NCBI RefSeq assembly: GCF_014193695.1
Contig: NZ_JACHZR010000005.1
Location: 248,001 to 312,000 of the forward strand
Origin: Rhizobium sp. BK316
GTDB lineage: Bacteria > Pseudomonadota > Alphaproteobacteria > Rhizobiales > Rhizobiaceae
Direction of reading: 5' to 3'
DNA: 64,000 nt
The translations under genes were made by a program, and so were the position numbers. The notes under the pieces are model-generated. The model was not told the DNA's origin. It worked only from the letters and a program-made list of their open reading frames with translations, and made no database searches. This document shows positions 35,430 to 44,398 of this stretch, in pieces (within the stretch, counting starts at the first letter, position 1; the number at the start of each line of letters is the position of its first letter).

Positions 35430-36071
35430 ATGAAAAGATCGACATTTCTGACGGCTGGGCTTCTTTCGCTGGCCCCCGCCACCGCCTTCGCCCATCCGCA
35501 TATTTTCGTGGAGGCCCGACTGGAAGTGGTCGCAGCACCTGACGGCAGCATTCAGGAACTGCGCAACGTCTGGCGTTTCGACGAGGTCTTCTCCTCCTCG
35601 GTCGTCATGGATTTCGACAAGAACACCGATCTGAAGCTGGAGCCGAGCGAACTTGCCGAGGTCGGCAAGACCGTCCGGGATTCGCTTGCCGATTATGATT
35701 ATTACATGAACCTGACGATCGACGGGAAGAACATCACCGTCCAGAAGCCCGACATCATCCATGTCGATTACAAGGACGGCCAGCTCTTGATGTTCTTCGC
35801 CGTCAAGCCGGTCGAAAAGATGCCGCTGAAGGGCAAGCTCACCTTCGGCGTCTACGACCCGACGCTCTACACCTCAATCGATTTTCCGACCGACGACGAG
35901 CTTGCCATGGTCGGCACCAACTTCCAGTCCTGCAAGCACGCGGTCGTGCGCCCGGATGCGGACGAGGTGATCTCGGAAAACAAGCAATCGCTGACCGACG
36001 CATTCTTCAACGATCCGACCGGCACCAATATGTCGAAGCTCTTCGCCACGCGGCTGGAGATCACATGCTGA
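35430..36071 (+). CDS. DUF1007 family periplasmic protein
   Basis: Protein of 213 residues with a signal peptide (about 1-21, ATAFA), starting the mature part with HPHIFVEARLEVV, the His-rich conserved head of DUF1007. This family is regularly encoded next to NicO metal exporters, as here, and the leading HPH may bind metal. Its stop overlaps the next gene's start by 7 bases. A specific biochemical role is not established. Confidence 0.86.
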   Translation: MKRSTFLTAGLLSLAPATAFAHPHIFVEARLEVVAAPDGSIQELRNVWRFDEVFSSSVVMDFDKNTDLKLEPSELAEVGKTVRDSLADYDYYMNLTIDGKNITVQKPDIIHVDYKDGQLLMFFAVKPVEKMPLKGKLTFGVYDPTLYTSIDFPTDDELAMVGTNFQSCKHAVVRPDADEVISENKQSLTDAFFNDPTGTNMSKLFATRLEITC

Positions 36072-37135
36072 CAAAACGCCTGCCTCTCGCCCTGCTCGCG
36101 CTCGCCATCATGGCTGCCGCCGCCCACGCCCAATCGCCGCTCGGTATCGGCACGGCGGAACCGAGCTTCCAGCCGACGGGCGGGCCGCTGGAGCCTCTTT
36201 TTCTCTATGTCAACTACGAGCAGCAGGCCTTCTACCGCGCCTTGACCAATGCGCTGAAAGCCATGCGGCAGGATCCCTGGCAGCTCTCTTCGCTGATCGG
36301 TCTTTCCTTTGCCTATGGCGTCTTTCATGCCGCCGGCCCCGGCCACGGCAAGGCCGTCATCTCGTCCTACATGATCGCCAACGAAGTCGAGCTTCGACGT
36401 GGCGTCGTCATCTCCTTCATCTCCGCCTTCGTCCAGGGCGTCATGGCCGTCGTGCTCGTCGGCGGCGCCTGGCTGGTGTTGCGTGGCACCGGCATCACGC
36501 TGACCATGGCAACACAGGCCATGGAAATTGCCAGCTTCGTGATGGTCATCCTCTTCGGCGGCTGGCTGCTTTTTCGCAAGCTGCGCTCGATCGCCGGCAG
36601 CTGGCCGCATCGGCAGCTGATGGCAACGCCAGCCGGCCCCGTCAGCATGATGCTGAATTGGAAGGATAATGCCGCCGAGCGCCAGAGCGCCGATTTCAGC
36701 TTTAACGGCAAGGCGCAGGCGGTCGAGCGCGGCCACACCTATGTGCCCGGCATGATCTGCGAGACCTGCGGCAACGCCCATGTGCCCGATCCTTCGCTCG
36801 TCAGCGGCGACAAGTTCAGCATGCGCGAAGCCTGGTCGGCTGTCATCGCCGTGGGCTTACGCCCCTGCTCCGGCGCATTGCTGGTCATGACCTTCTCACT
36901 GCTGAACGGGCTTTATCTCGGCGGCGTGCTCTCGGTCGTCGCCATGTCGCTCGGCACCGCGATTACGGTTGCGGTTCTCGCCACACTTGCCGTCACTGCC
37001 AAAAGTACTGCTGTGCGCCTCTCCGGTCGCGGCTCGTCAGCCTCCGTCTGGATCGGCAATGCGATCGAGATACTGGGCGCAATCCTCGTGATCCTGATGG
37101 GTGTGTTGCTGCTCGGAGCCTCCCTGCAGGGATAG
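36065..37135 (+). CDS. NicO-family nickel/cobalt (or related metal) exporter
   Basis: Protein of 356 residues with a signal-like N terminus and six to seven membrane helices. Conserved NicO motifs: HAAGPGHGKAVISSY (about 88) and GLRPCSGALLVMTF (about 268). A soluble insert of about 70 residues between (about 190-260) contains CETCGNAH, a possible metal site. Family members export Ni2+ or Co2+ (RcnA-like) or act in other metals; substrate is inference. Overlaps DUF1007 by 7 bases, so translation is probably coupled. Confidence 0.88.
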   Translation: MLTKRLPLALLALAIMAAAAHAQSPLGIGTAEPSFQPTGGPLEPLFLYVNYEQQAFYRALTNALKAMRQDPWQLSSLIGLSFAYGVFHAAGPGHGKAVISSYMIANEVELRRGVVISFISAFVQGVMAVVLVGGAWLVLRGTGITLTMATQAMEIASFVMVILFGGWLLFRKLRSIAGSWPHRQLMATPAGPVSMMLNWKDNAAERQSADFSFNGKAQAVERGHTYVPGMICETCGNAHVPDPSLVSGDKFSMREAWSAVIAVGLRPCSGALLVMTFSLLNGLYLGGVLSVVAMSLGTAITVAVLATLAVTAKSTAVRLSGRGSSASVWIGNAIEILGAILVILMGVLLLGASLQG

Positions 37136-37139
37136 GCTC

Positions 37140-37352
37140 TCAGAGCTTCTTGCTGCGCTGATAGCGCGCCCGCAGCCAGAATATGCCGAAGAAGCACATC
37201 AACAGGCAGACGCCGACGATGACGGCCAATGTCGGCGAAAAACTGCCGATCCACAACACGATGGTCGGCAGGAAATAGATCACCAGCCCAGCACAAACCA
37301 GAATGATAGCGGCTGCAATTGCCTGCGAACGGCTTTCCGGGCTCATGGACAT
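37140..37352 (-). CDS. Small membrane protein of unknown function
   Basis: Protein of 70 residues with two hydrophobic helices (about 9-30 and 35-60) ending in a basic tail (LRARYQRSKKL). I do not recognise it. Start ATG 37352 follows AGAGGAG with five bases spacing; GTG 37358 is too close. It is encoded convergent to the NicO gene with only a 4-base gap. Confidence 0.6.
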   Translation of the reverse strand: MSMSPESRSQAIAAAIILVCAGLVIYFLPTIVLWIGSFSPTLAVIVGVCLLMCFFGIFWLRARYQRSKKL

Positions 37353-37433
37353 GCTCACTCCTCTTGTCCGGGAGTGGAATAGGCCAGCCGCCTCGCAAAG
37401 GCAACCGGCCCTGATACTGCTGGAATCGCGATG

Positions 37434-38153
37434 CTATTGGGACAAAGTGACCTTAGCGGAAGAAACCGTCGCCTCGATATGATCGACAAGCTGATCGGGA
37501 AGACCCAGCCTGCCGGCGAGCAGATCGAGATAGCCGCGTTCGGCACGCGAGTCCGGCTCGATCGTCAGGCGCGAGGCGGTGTAGAGTTCGACCTTCTGCT
37601 CCTCGGTAACGGCGGCTGCGACAAGCGCATCGATATCCGTCGGCTCCGAAAGCTCGTGCTCGATGAAGGTCGCGGCCTCCCCGCTGACATCGGCCGCCTT
37701 GACCTTGTCCATGATGAGGGCGCGCTCCGCATCGTCGATATGGCCGTCGGCCTTGGCGGCGGCGATCATGGCGCGGATGAGGACGAGCACGAATTCATTG
37801 CTGGTCGCGGGTGAAGCCGAGCCGAAACCGGATTCTGCAGGCGGCGGCAGGAGCACGGGATTGTTGGCCGTCGGCGCATCTGACGGTGCTGCAGGCGCCT
37901 GTCCGGCCTGATAGTTCTTCCAGGCCTGGTAGCCGAGACCGGCAATGGCTGCGAGACCGCCGATGGTGATGGCATTGCCCGCGATGCTGCGGCCGGCCTT
38001 GGTGCCCAGAAGGACGGCGGCAAGCGCGCCAGTCTTCAAGGGATTGTCCTTCGCCATCTGGATCGCATCGCCCGCCCGGTCGCGCACACTGCCGCCCACA
38101 CCCGGCACCTGAGATCCCAGAAGCTGGTCGAGTAGTTTCTTCGCGTCGAACAT
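37434..38153 (-). CDS. DUF533/TerB-like protein
   Basis: Protein of 239 residues. N-terminal head with MFDAKKLLDQLLGSQ and a glycine/alanine-rich hydrophobic run (GRSIAGNAITIGGLAAIAGLGYQAWKNY, about 54-82), a Pro/Ala linker, then a C-terminal helical domain (about 110-235) with AKADGHIDDAERALIMDKV, typical of TerB-like folds. DUF533 members are found in tellurite-resistance-like families, but their role is unknown. ATG 38153 follows GGAGAAGATGAGG. Confidence 0.82.
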   Translation of the reverse strand: MFDAKKLLDQLLGSQVPGVGGSVRDRAGDAIQMAKDNPLKTGALAAVLLGTKAGRSIAGNAITIGGLAAIAGLGYQAWKNYQAGQAPAAPSDAPTANNPVLLPPPAESGFGSASPATSNEFVLVLIRAMIAAAKADGHIDDAERALIMDKVKAADVSGEAATFIEHELSEPTDIDALVAAAVTEEQKVELYTASRLTIEPDSRAERGYLDLLAGRLGLPDQLVDHIEATVSSAKVTLSQ

Positions 38154-38217
38154 GTCCTCATCTTCTCCGTGTTTTAGAGGCTGGAGGAGAACATAGGTTT
38201 GCGACTGCCGAAATACA

Positions 38218-38244
38218 AACGAGGGCGGCGCGGCCACCCTCGTT
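38218..38244 (-). terminator. Hairpin after the KDPG aldolase gene
   Basis: Arms AACGAGGG (38218-38225) and CCCTCGTT (38237-38244), 11-base loop, followed on the minus strand by a weak T-rich run. It sits 40 bases after the aldolase stop. Confidence 0.6.
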
Positions 38245-38284
38245 CAAAATCTGTCAGCGTTCAAAACCGGCAAGTCTCGAGAGC

Positions 38285-38923
38285 TCAACCCTTCAGCGCG
38301 AAAGCTTCCGAAGCGAGCTTGGTGATACCTGCCCAGTCGCCTGCCGCGACCAATTCCTTCGGCGCGACCCACGAACCGCCGACACAGATGACGTTCGGCA
38401 GAGAAAGATAGTCATTGGCATTCTTCAGCGAGATGCCCCCGGTCGGGCAGAAAAGCGTGCCTGACAGCGGCGAGGACAGCGCCTTCAGATAGGCGGCACC
38501 GCCGGCCTGCTCGGCCGGGAAGAACTTCAGAACCTGGTAGCCTTCTTCGCGCAGCGCCATGACCTCGCTTGCGGTCGCTGCACCCGGCAACAGCGGCACC
38601 GGAGAATCGGCGGCGGCATCCAGAAGCTCCTGGGTCGTGCCGGGGCTGACGATGAACTTGGAACCTGCCTGCACCGCGGCTTCCCAATGAGCAGCGTTCA
38701 GGATCGTGCCGGCGCCGACTTCCGCGCCTTCCACTTCAGCAGCAACGGCGCGCACCGCATCGAGAGCGGCCGGCGTGCGCATGGTGATTTCGATGGCCTT
38801 GAGACCACCGGCGACAAGAGCGCGCGCAAGCAACACGGCCGACTTCGCGTCATCGACGATAAGAACCGGAACGACAGGCTGGAGTTTCAGGATGGAAAGG
38901 AGTTTCTCTGTCTTCTCGCCCAT
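38285..38923 (-). CDS. eda: 2-dehydro-3-deoxy-phosphogluconate (KDPG) aldolase
   Basis: Protein of 212 residues, normal length. Active-site Glu in KAIEITMRTP (about 43), the Schiff-base Lys in YQVLKFFPAEQAGG (about 132), and GTLFCPTGGI near the end. It cleaves KDPG to pyruvate and glyceraldehyde-3-phosphate in the Entner-Doudoroff pathway, central to sugar use in rhizobia. ATG 38923 is 8 bases after AAGGAAA; an upstream GTG is too close to that site. No edd gene is adjacent. Confidence 0.93.
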   Translation of the reverse strand: MGEKTEKLLSILKLQPVVPVLIVDDAKSAVLLARALVAGGLKAIEITMRTPAALDAVRAVAAEVEGAEVGAGTILNAAHWEAAVQAGSKFIVSPGTTQELLDAAADSPVPLLPGAATASEVMALREEGYQVLKFFPAEQAGGAAYLKALSSPLSGTLFCPTGGISLKNANDYLSLPNVICVGGSWVAPKELVAAGDWAGITKLASEAFALKG

Positions 38924-39075
38924 GGCCACAGTTTCCTTGAAACGATTGAAATCGAGTTTCGAATAACGCCCTCATAAAGGCTTGTCGAGATAAAACCATC
39001 CTGCGCGACAAGACGGGTATTAAATCACTATAAATTGGGTTACCGTACCGCAATCGTCACAAAAGGTTCATTCGT

Positions 39076-39564
39076 ATGGCGAAAGAGATCGAACGGAAGT
39101 TCCTCGTACGCAGCGATGCATGGCGCTCCGCAGTTCAGTCGAAATCGGTCCTGAAACAAGGCTATATCGCCTCGATGGACGACCGCTCAGTACGCGTCCG
39201 CATATCGGATGAAAAGACCGCGCGGTTAACGCTGAAGATCGGCCGGAGCACCCTTACCCGCGACGAATTCGAATATGAGATCCCCGTCTCTGACGCCGAG
39301 GAATTGCTCGAAAACGCCATCGGCATCGTCATCGAAAAGACGCGTTACCGCGTGCCCCACGAAGGTTTCGTCTGGGAAGTCGATGTCTTCGCCGGCGCCC
39401 ATCGCGGCCTCATTATAGCCGAGGTCGAGATGCAGGCCGAGACCGACAATCCCTCCCTGCCGGCTTGGATCGGCCGCGAGGTAACAGGTGACTTCCGCTA
39501 CTCCAATCAGGCACTTGCCACAGAATTCGAGCACGACAGGCATGGGCTATCGCATACGGCCTGA
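39076..39564 (+). CDS. CYTH domain triphosphatase-like protein
   Basis: Protein of 162 residues starting with the diagnostic AKEIERKFLVR motif. Alternating charged beta strands (VRVRISDEKTARLTLKIG, FEYEIPVSDAEEL) build the triphosphate tunnel, and the Glu/Arg residues are present. CYTH enzymes hydrolyse inorganic triphosphate or act on nucleotides. The start overlaps nothing upstream; the CHAD gene overlaps its end by 23 bases. Confidence 0.9.
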   Translation: MAKEIERKFLVRSDAWRSAVQSKSVLKQGYIASMDDRSVRVRISDEKTARLTLKIGRSTLTRDEFEYEIPVSDAEELLENAIGIVIEKTRYRVPHEGFVWEVDVFAGAHRGLIIAEVEMQAETDNPSLPAWIGREVTGDFRYSNQALATEFEHDRHGLSHTA

Positions 39565-40450
39565 GGCCGACTTTACGGACGAGTTCCAAAGCGCGGCCGT
39601 GGAACAGCTCACGCGTGCCATCACCGTTCTCGAGAAACGGCCGGAAGGCACCCACGAGGCGATCCACTCTTTCCGCAAGAATATGAAGCGGCTGCGTTCG
39701 CTCTATCGCCTCGTGTCCCGCCAAGCGCCGGATTTCCAGAAGCGGGAGAATGCCCGACTGAGGGACACTGCAAGGTCGCTCTCGGCCATCCGCAATGCCG
39801 CAGCAATCGTCGGCACCGGCCGCTACCTGCAGGAGAATGCTCGAAACGTGGAAGAGGCGGAGGCGCTCGGTCGCATCGTGTCCATTCTGGAAGCGCGTCG
39901 CGACTGGATGGCGGAAGCCGAAAGCGACCTCGAGCAGCGGCTGCATGATACCGCCGGCACGCTGCGGGAGGCGATCGCAGCACTCGACGATATCACCTTC
40001 GACAAGAGCCACCGCAAGAATGCCCGCATGTTGGCAAAGAGCTGGCGCCGGACGGCATCGCGTGCAAGGGAGGCGCTGGATGCCTGCCACGAGGATGCAG
40101 CGGCTGAAGATTTTCACGAATTGCGCAAGCGCACCTATGACTACCGGCTCTATCACGCGCTTCTGGGTGATCTCTGGCCGAGCGCGATGAAGGTCAAGCG
40201 CGACTTCGCCAAGGACCTCGTCGAACGCCTCGGGCATATCAACGATCTCTCTGTGCTTTCAGGCCTTGTGGAGGCAGAGCCGCAGCTCTTCACCCGCAAC
40301 GACGACCTCGCCCATCTGCTGGATGCCATCATCTTCCGCCAGCAGGAGGACCGGCGCGAGGCGCTACGAGGCGCCGAAACACTCTACAGCGATGAGCCGG
40401 ATGAGGAAGCGCAGCGTCTCGAGCTGCTCTGGGTCTCGATCCGCAATTGA
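39542..40450 (+). CDS. CHAD domain protein
   Basis: Protein of 302 residues, all-helical CHAD domain with conserved His in VHQ/FRKNMKRLRSLYRL (EAIHSFRKNMKRLRS, about 40) and again in FHELRKRTYDYRLYH (about 195-210). CHAD domains bind inorganic polyphosphate through conserved basic and His residues. In many bacteria CYTH and CHAD are fused in one protein; here they are two overlapping genes. ATG 39542 lies inside the CYTH gene's end. Confidence 0.88.
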   Translation: MGYRIRPEADFTDEFQSAAVEQLTRAITVLEKRPEGTHEAIHSFRKNMKRLRSLYRLVSRQAPDFQKRENARLRDTARSLSAIRNAAAIVGTGRYLQENARNVEEAEALGRIVSILEARRDWMAEAESDLEQRLHDTAGTLREAIAALDDITFDKSHRKNARMLAKSWRRTASRAREALDACHEDAAAEDFHELRKRTYDYRLYHALLGDLWPSAMKVKRDFAKDLVERLGHINDLSVLSGLVEAEPQLFTRNDDLAHLLDAIIFRQQEDRREALRGAETLYSDEPDEEAQRLELLWVSIRN

Positions 40451-40524
40451 CGCATTTGCCCTGTTGACCTCAACATTGGTTGAGGTTCTAGCCTCAGCCG
40501 GTCAATGAACCCGCTGAGGAAGAT

Positions 40525-41001
40525 ATGTCTGCCGACAACGCCACGACGCCGCAAATCCAGGGCATCTACGAAACCCATCTCACCGTCGCCGATCTGAAGA
40601 CTTCCATTTCGTTCTACCGCGATATTCTGGGCCTGGAGCTCGCCGCCGAATTTCCCGAGCGCCGCATCGCCTTCTTCTGGGTGAACGGCAAGAAGAACGC
40701 CATGCTCGGCCTCTGGGAAACCGGTACCGGCCCTTTGAAGATGCGTCTGCACATGGCCTTCCGCCTGTCGCAGGAGGAAATGATGCGGGCGCCGGCGCTG
40801 CTGATCCACAAGGGCCTGAAGCTGCCCGGCTTTCACGGCGAGCCGATCACCGAACCGATCGTCATCGGCTGGATGCCGGCGCTGTCGCTCTACTTCCACG
40901 ATCCCGACGGGCATTCGATCGAATTCCTGAACGTGCTCGACGAAGAGCCGGATGCTGCGTTTGGCATGCGGTCCTACGCCGAGTGGAAGGCGCGCGGATA
41001 A
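40525..41001 (+). CDS. VOC (glyoxalase/bleomycin-resistance) family protein
   Basis: Protein of 158 residues with one vicinal-oxygen-chelate module pair: THLTVADLKTSISFYRDILGLEL at the start, the metal His in LRLHMAFRLS, and FHDPDGHSIEFLNVL with a terminal Glu. The metal-dependent substrate is unknown; neighbours give no pathway hint. Start ATG 40525 follows GAGGAAGAT. Confidence 0.87.
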   Translation: MSADNATTPQIQGIYETHLTVADLKTSISFYRDILGLELAAEFPERRIAFFWVNGKKNAMLGLWETGTGPLKMRLHMAFRLSQEEMMRAPALLIHKGLKLPGFHGEPITEPIVIGWMPALSLYFHDPDGHSIEFLNVLDEEPDAAFGMRSYAEWKARG

Positions 41002-41073
41002 GCCACAATCCCATAGTGCCGTCCTTGCGTAATGTCATTGCGCAGGGGCCGCATATTCTGTATTTCCACGCGC

Positions 41074-42003
41074 ATGACCGACAATGCGACCCAAACAAGC
41101 CCCTTCCTCGTGGCAGCGCTCTATCATTTTGTATCCCTGCCGCGCTTCGAGAGCCTGCAGGCGCCGTTGCAGGCGCTCTGCGAGGAGAATGGCGTGAAGG
41201 GCACGCTTCTGCTTGCCCATGAGGGTATCAACGGCACGATTGCTGGACCGGACGCCGGCATTCATGCCGTCCTCTCCTTCCTGCGCACCCAGCCGGAATT
41301 TGCTGCCTTGGAGCATAAGGAAAGCCGCGCTTCCAAAATGCCGTTCCTGCGCATGAAGGCGAAGCTGAAGAAAGAAATCGTCACGATGGGCGTCGAGAAC
41401 ATCGATCCCAACAAGGTGGTCGGAACCTATGTCGATCCCAGCGACTGGAATGCGCTGATCTCGGATCCCGACACGATCGTCATCGACACCCGCAACGATT
41501 ACGAGACGGCGATTGGCATCTTCCGCGGCGCGGTCGACCCGAAGACCAAGACTTTCCGCGAGTTTCCGAACTGGGTGCGCAACAATCCCGGCCTGCACAA
41601 CAAGCCGAAGATCGCCATGTACTGCACCGGCGGCATCCGCTGCGAGAAGGCGACGGCTTTCATGAAGGAACAGGGCTTCGATGAGGTCTATCACCTCAAG
41701 GGCGGCATCCTGAAATATCTGGAAGAAGTGCCGCAGGAAGAAAGCCTGTGGGACGGCGCCTGCTTCGTTTTCGACGAGCGCGTTTCCGTCGAGCACGGCC
41801 TGAAGGAAGGCGAGCACAAACTTTGCCACGCCTGCCGCAACCCGATCACGGCAGAAGAGGTCACCTCGCCCTACTACGAGGAAGGCGTTTCCTGCAGCAA
41901 TTGTTACCATACGCGCAGCGAAGAAGACCGCCTGCGCTATCGTCAACGCCAGCACCAGATCGCGCTCGCTAAGAAGCGCGGCCAGAAGCATATCGGCACG
42001 TAA
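41074..42003 (+). CDS. trhO: tRNA uridine(34) hydroxylase, rhodanese-like (TrhO/YceA)
   Basis: Protein of 309 residues. N-terminal ferredoxin-like part with GTLLLAHEGINGTIAGP, a rhodanese domain (about 115-225) with active-site CTGGIRCEKA (about 189), and a C-terminal region with CHACRN and CSNC, probable metal-binding pairs. TrhO hydroxylates uridine 34 in tRNAs using oxygen. ATG 41074 is used because the family begins near ALYHFV; a longer frame from 41032 is not conserved. Confidence 0.92.
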   Translation: MTDNATQTSPFLVAALYHFVSLPRFESLQAPLQALCEENGVKGTLLLAHEGINGTIAGPDAGIHAVLSFLRTQPEFAALEHKESRASKMPFLRMKAKLKKEIVTMGVENIDPNKVVGTYVDPSDWNALISDPDTIVIDTRNDYETAIGIFRGAVDPKTKTFREFPNWVRNNPGLHNKPKIAMYCTGGIRCEKATAFMKEQGFDEVYHLKGGILKYLEEVPQEESLWDGACFVFDERVSVEHGLKEGEHKLCHACRNPITAEEVTSPYYEEGVSCSNCYHTRSEEDRLRYRQRQHQIALAKKRGQKHIGT

Positions 42004-42012
42004 GGCGGACTT

Positions 42013-44262
42013 TTAACGGGCAAGGCGGCGCTGCGGCTGAACCTCACGGCGTTCCTGCAACAGCTCGTTGATCTGGTCGGCAGCCATCGGCTTGCCGAAG
42101 AAATAGCCCTGCAGGCTGTCACAACCAAAGAGGCGAAGCGCGATCGCCTGCTCCTCCGTCTCGATGCCTTCGGCGGTGACGGGAATATCCAGCGCGCGAG
42201 CAAGTGCGACCGTCGCCTGCAGCATTTCCCGCTGCCGGCCGTTGCCGGTAATGTCAGTCACCAGCGAGCGGTCGATCTTGATGCGGTCGAAGCCGAACTG
42301 CCGCAGGTAGCCGATCGAAGAGAAGCCGGAGCCGAAGTCGTCGAGCGCCACCTTGACACCGAGCGACTTCAGTCGCTCGATCGACTGGCGCGTGCGCTGC
42401 GGATTCTGGATCATGTAGCCTTCGGTGATCTCCAGCGTGACGCGGCTCGCCTCGATCTCCGTCTGCTTCAGCACATAGCGAACATAATCGGTGAAGGCCG
42501 GATTACGGAACTGGCCCGGTGAAACGTTGACCGAGATCTTCAGCTCCGGCCACTGTTTTGCCGTTTCGCAGGCCTTGCGCAGCACGAATAGCCCGAGGGA
42601 TTCGATGAGGCCGCTGGTCTCTGCGATCGGAATGAAAACCTCAGGCGAAACCGGACCGTGGCCAGGCCGATTCCAGCGTACCAGTGCCTCCACGCCATTC
42701 ATCTCATGCGTCGCGGCGTCGACGAGCGGCTGATAGGCAAGCGTGAGATCGCCGCTTTCGATCGCCATACGCAGATCGAGCTCCAGCGCATTGCGCTGCG
42801 CGCGATCGGTATCCATGGCCGGATCGTAGAGCGTCATGCGGGCGCGGCCGGCTTCTTTTGCCTTGTACATGGCGAGATCGGCGCGGCGCACCAGTTCTTC
42901 GCGATCGATCGAGCCGAGCGGCGACATGGCGATGCCGATGCTGGCGCCGACCACGACGATCCGCCGACCGACCTCCAGGGGTTCGGCGAGGAAATCGAGG
43001 ATCTGCTCCGCAAGCTGCAATGCGGCGGCATTTTCCGCATCCGAAAGGAAAGCGATTGCGAACTCGTCGCCGCCAATGCGCGCGAGCAAGGCATCGTCAG
43101 GGATCAGCACGTCCAGTCCTGCCGCAACAGCGCGGATCAGCTGGTCGCCGGTGCCGTGGCCATAGCTGTCGTTGACTTCCTTGAACCCGTCGAGATCGAG
43201 ATAGAGCAGCAGGACGTTCCGTTTCGTCTGCCGTGCTTCCGCGACGAAACTGTCCACCGCAAGGCTCAAGCCATCGCGGTTGGAAAGACCACTCAGGCGA
43301 TCGCGAAGCGCTTCTTCACGCGCACTGTTTTCCTCCGCCTTCAGGCGCCGCCCGGCCAGCCAGCCGATGATGAGCAGAACGACGAAGAACAGGCCGACAA
43401 GACCAAGCGCCTGGATGACCGTGGGCCGGACCTGCGCATAGCCGATATCGCCGGGCGAACGCGACACCCAGACAAGCTTGGCAAGAACCGCGCGAGCGGG
43501 GTCTGCGATCTCGACGGAATAGGCCGAAACAGAATCCGCAGGCACGAGCCGCAACCCGTTCAGCACATAAGTGGTGCCGAGAGCAGATACTTTGGCATCA
43601 TCGAGATGCCGGGCGAAAATCAGATAGCGATGCTGACCGGCAGGCGCGTCCAGCGCACCGGACTTCTCGCGCACAAGCGCGATGCCGACAGCCGCGATAC
43701 CCTTTTCGGTCCTGATGAAGCCGGTCGCTTCCGGCTTGTCGTTGGCGTCAGGTGCACGAACCTTATCCAAAAGCAGCCAGAGGGACGGGGTAAAGAAATC
43801 GCTGACCGGCTTCTGCATGGGCAGGCCGTCCTGATAGGCGATGACGGTCTTCTTCTCGTCATCGATGACGATAGCCATGTCGAAGAGAGAGCTGTTGACG
43901 GACATCTCACCGTAATTGCTGATCGTCCATACCATGCCATCCGGCTTGTAGACATTGGCAGCCGCGTCATCCCAGGCGGCATAATCGTCGAGCGTGGCGG
44001 CAAGCTGATCTTCGAAGGTCTTGAGTGCACCGATCGTGGTTTCGCGCGAACGCTCTTCGTCGAGCATGTTGGCATTTTCGGAAACGCGTTCCAGCGCCGT
44101 CAGCACCATGACGGTGACAACGGCGACAATGACCGCAAAGGAAAAAAGCACGCCGGTCACCGTGGTATGGCGGCCCAAACCCGATCCGTTGCTTCTAGAC
44201 CTCAAGACTGGCGGCAATTCATACAACTCCCCGTTCAGGAAATCTTCGCAGGCAACGGTCAA
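42013..44262 (-). CDS. CHASE4-like membrane GGDEF-EAL protein
   Basis: Protein of 749 residues. TM1 (about 33-57) and TM2 (about 285-305) flank an extracytoplasmic sensor domain resembling CHASE4 (DDYAAWDDAAANVY at about 92). The GGDEF domain (about 325-480) has RIGGDEFAIAF intact; the RxxD inhibitory site is absent (PDDA). The EAL domain (about 500-735) has VEALVRW, NVSPGQF, LEITEGY, LDDFGSGFSSIGYL, RIKIDRS and AEGIETEEQ, so it appears complete. Both synthesis and breakdown of c-di-GMP are possible. The start is TTG 44262 and is uncertain because no strong ribosome site is near; internal TTG codons a little downstream are alternatives. Confidence 0.9.
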   Translation of the reverse strand: MTVACEDFLNGELYELPPVLRSRSNGSGLGRHTTVTGVLFSFAVIVAVVTVMVLTALERVSENANMLDEERSRETTIGALKTFEDQLAATLDDYAAWDDAAANVYKPDGMVWTISNYGEMSVNSSLFDMAIVIDDEKKTVIAYQDGLPMQKPVSDFFTPSLWLLLDKVRAPDANDKPEATGFIRTEKGIAAVGIALVREKSGALDAPAGQHRYLIFARHLDDAKVSALGTTYVLNGLRLVPADSVSAYSVEIADPARAVLAKLVWVSRSPGDIGYAQVRPTVIQALGLVGLFFVVLLIIGWLAGRRLKAEENSAREEALRDRLSGLSNRDGLSLAVDSFVAEARQTKRNVLLLYLDLDGFKEVNDSYGHGTGDQLIRAVAAGLDVLIPDDALLARIGGDEFAIAFLSDAENAAALQLAEQILDFLAEPLEVGRRIVVVGASIGIAMSPLGSIDREELVRRADLAMYKAKEAGRARMTLYDPAMDTDRAQRNALELDLRMAIESGDLTLAYQPLVDAATHEMNGVEALVRWNRPGHGPVSPEVFIPIAETSGLIESLGLFVLRKACETAKQWPELKISVNVSPGQFRNPAFTDYVRYVLKQTEIEASRVTLEITEGYMIQNPQRTRQSIERLKSLGVKVALDDFGSGFSSIGYLRQFGFDRIKIDRSLVTDITGNGRQREMLQATVALARALDIPVTAEGIETEEQAIALRLFGCDSLQGYFFGKPMAADQINELLQERREVQPQRRLAR

Positions 44263-44335
44263 GAAACGCTTAAAATCATGAGAACAATCGAGAATCCGGC
44301 TCAGGATTTACTTGAATATCGCACGCCACAGCACA

Positions 44336-44368
44336 TTGACAACTAGTTTCCAATAATGGTAACTAGTT
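44336..44368 (+). promoter_or_regulatory. Promoter with overlapping palindromic MarR-type operator
   Basis: TTGACA (44336-44341) and TAACTA (44360-44365) form a sigma70-like promoter with an 18-base spacer. It is overlapped by a 28-base palindrome, 44341-44368, with arms AACTAGTT at each end and 24 of 28 positions symmetric. The 12 bases AACTAGTTTCCA are repeated at 44361-44372. The site sits 30 bases before the MarR gene start, so autorepression is the simplest reading. Confidence 0.65.
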
Positions 44369-44398
44369 TCCATAACTCGATATGGAGAGCCGAAAACT

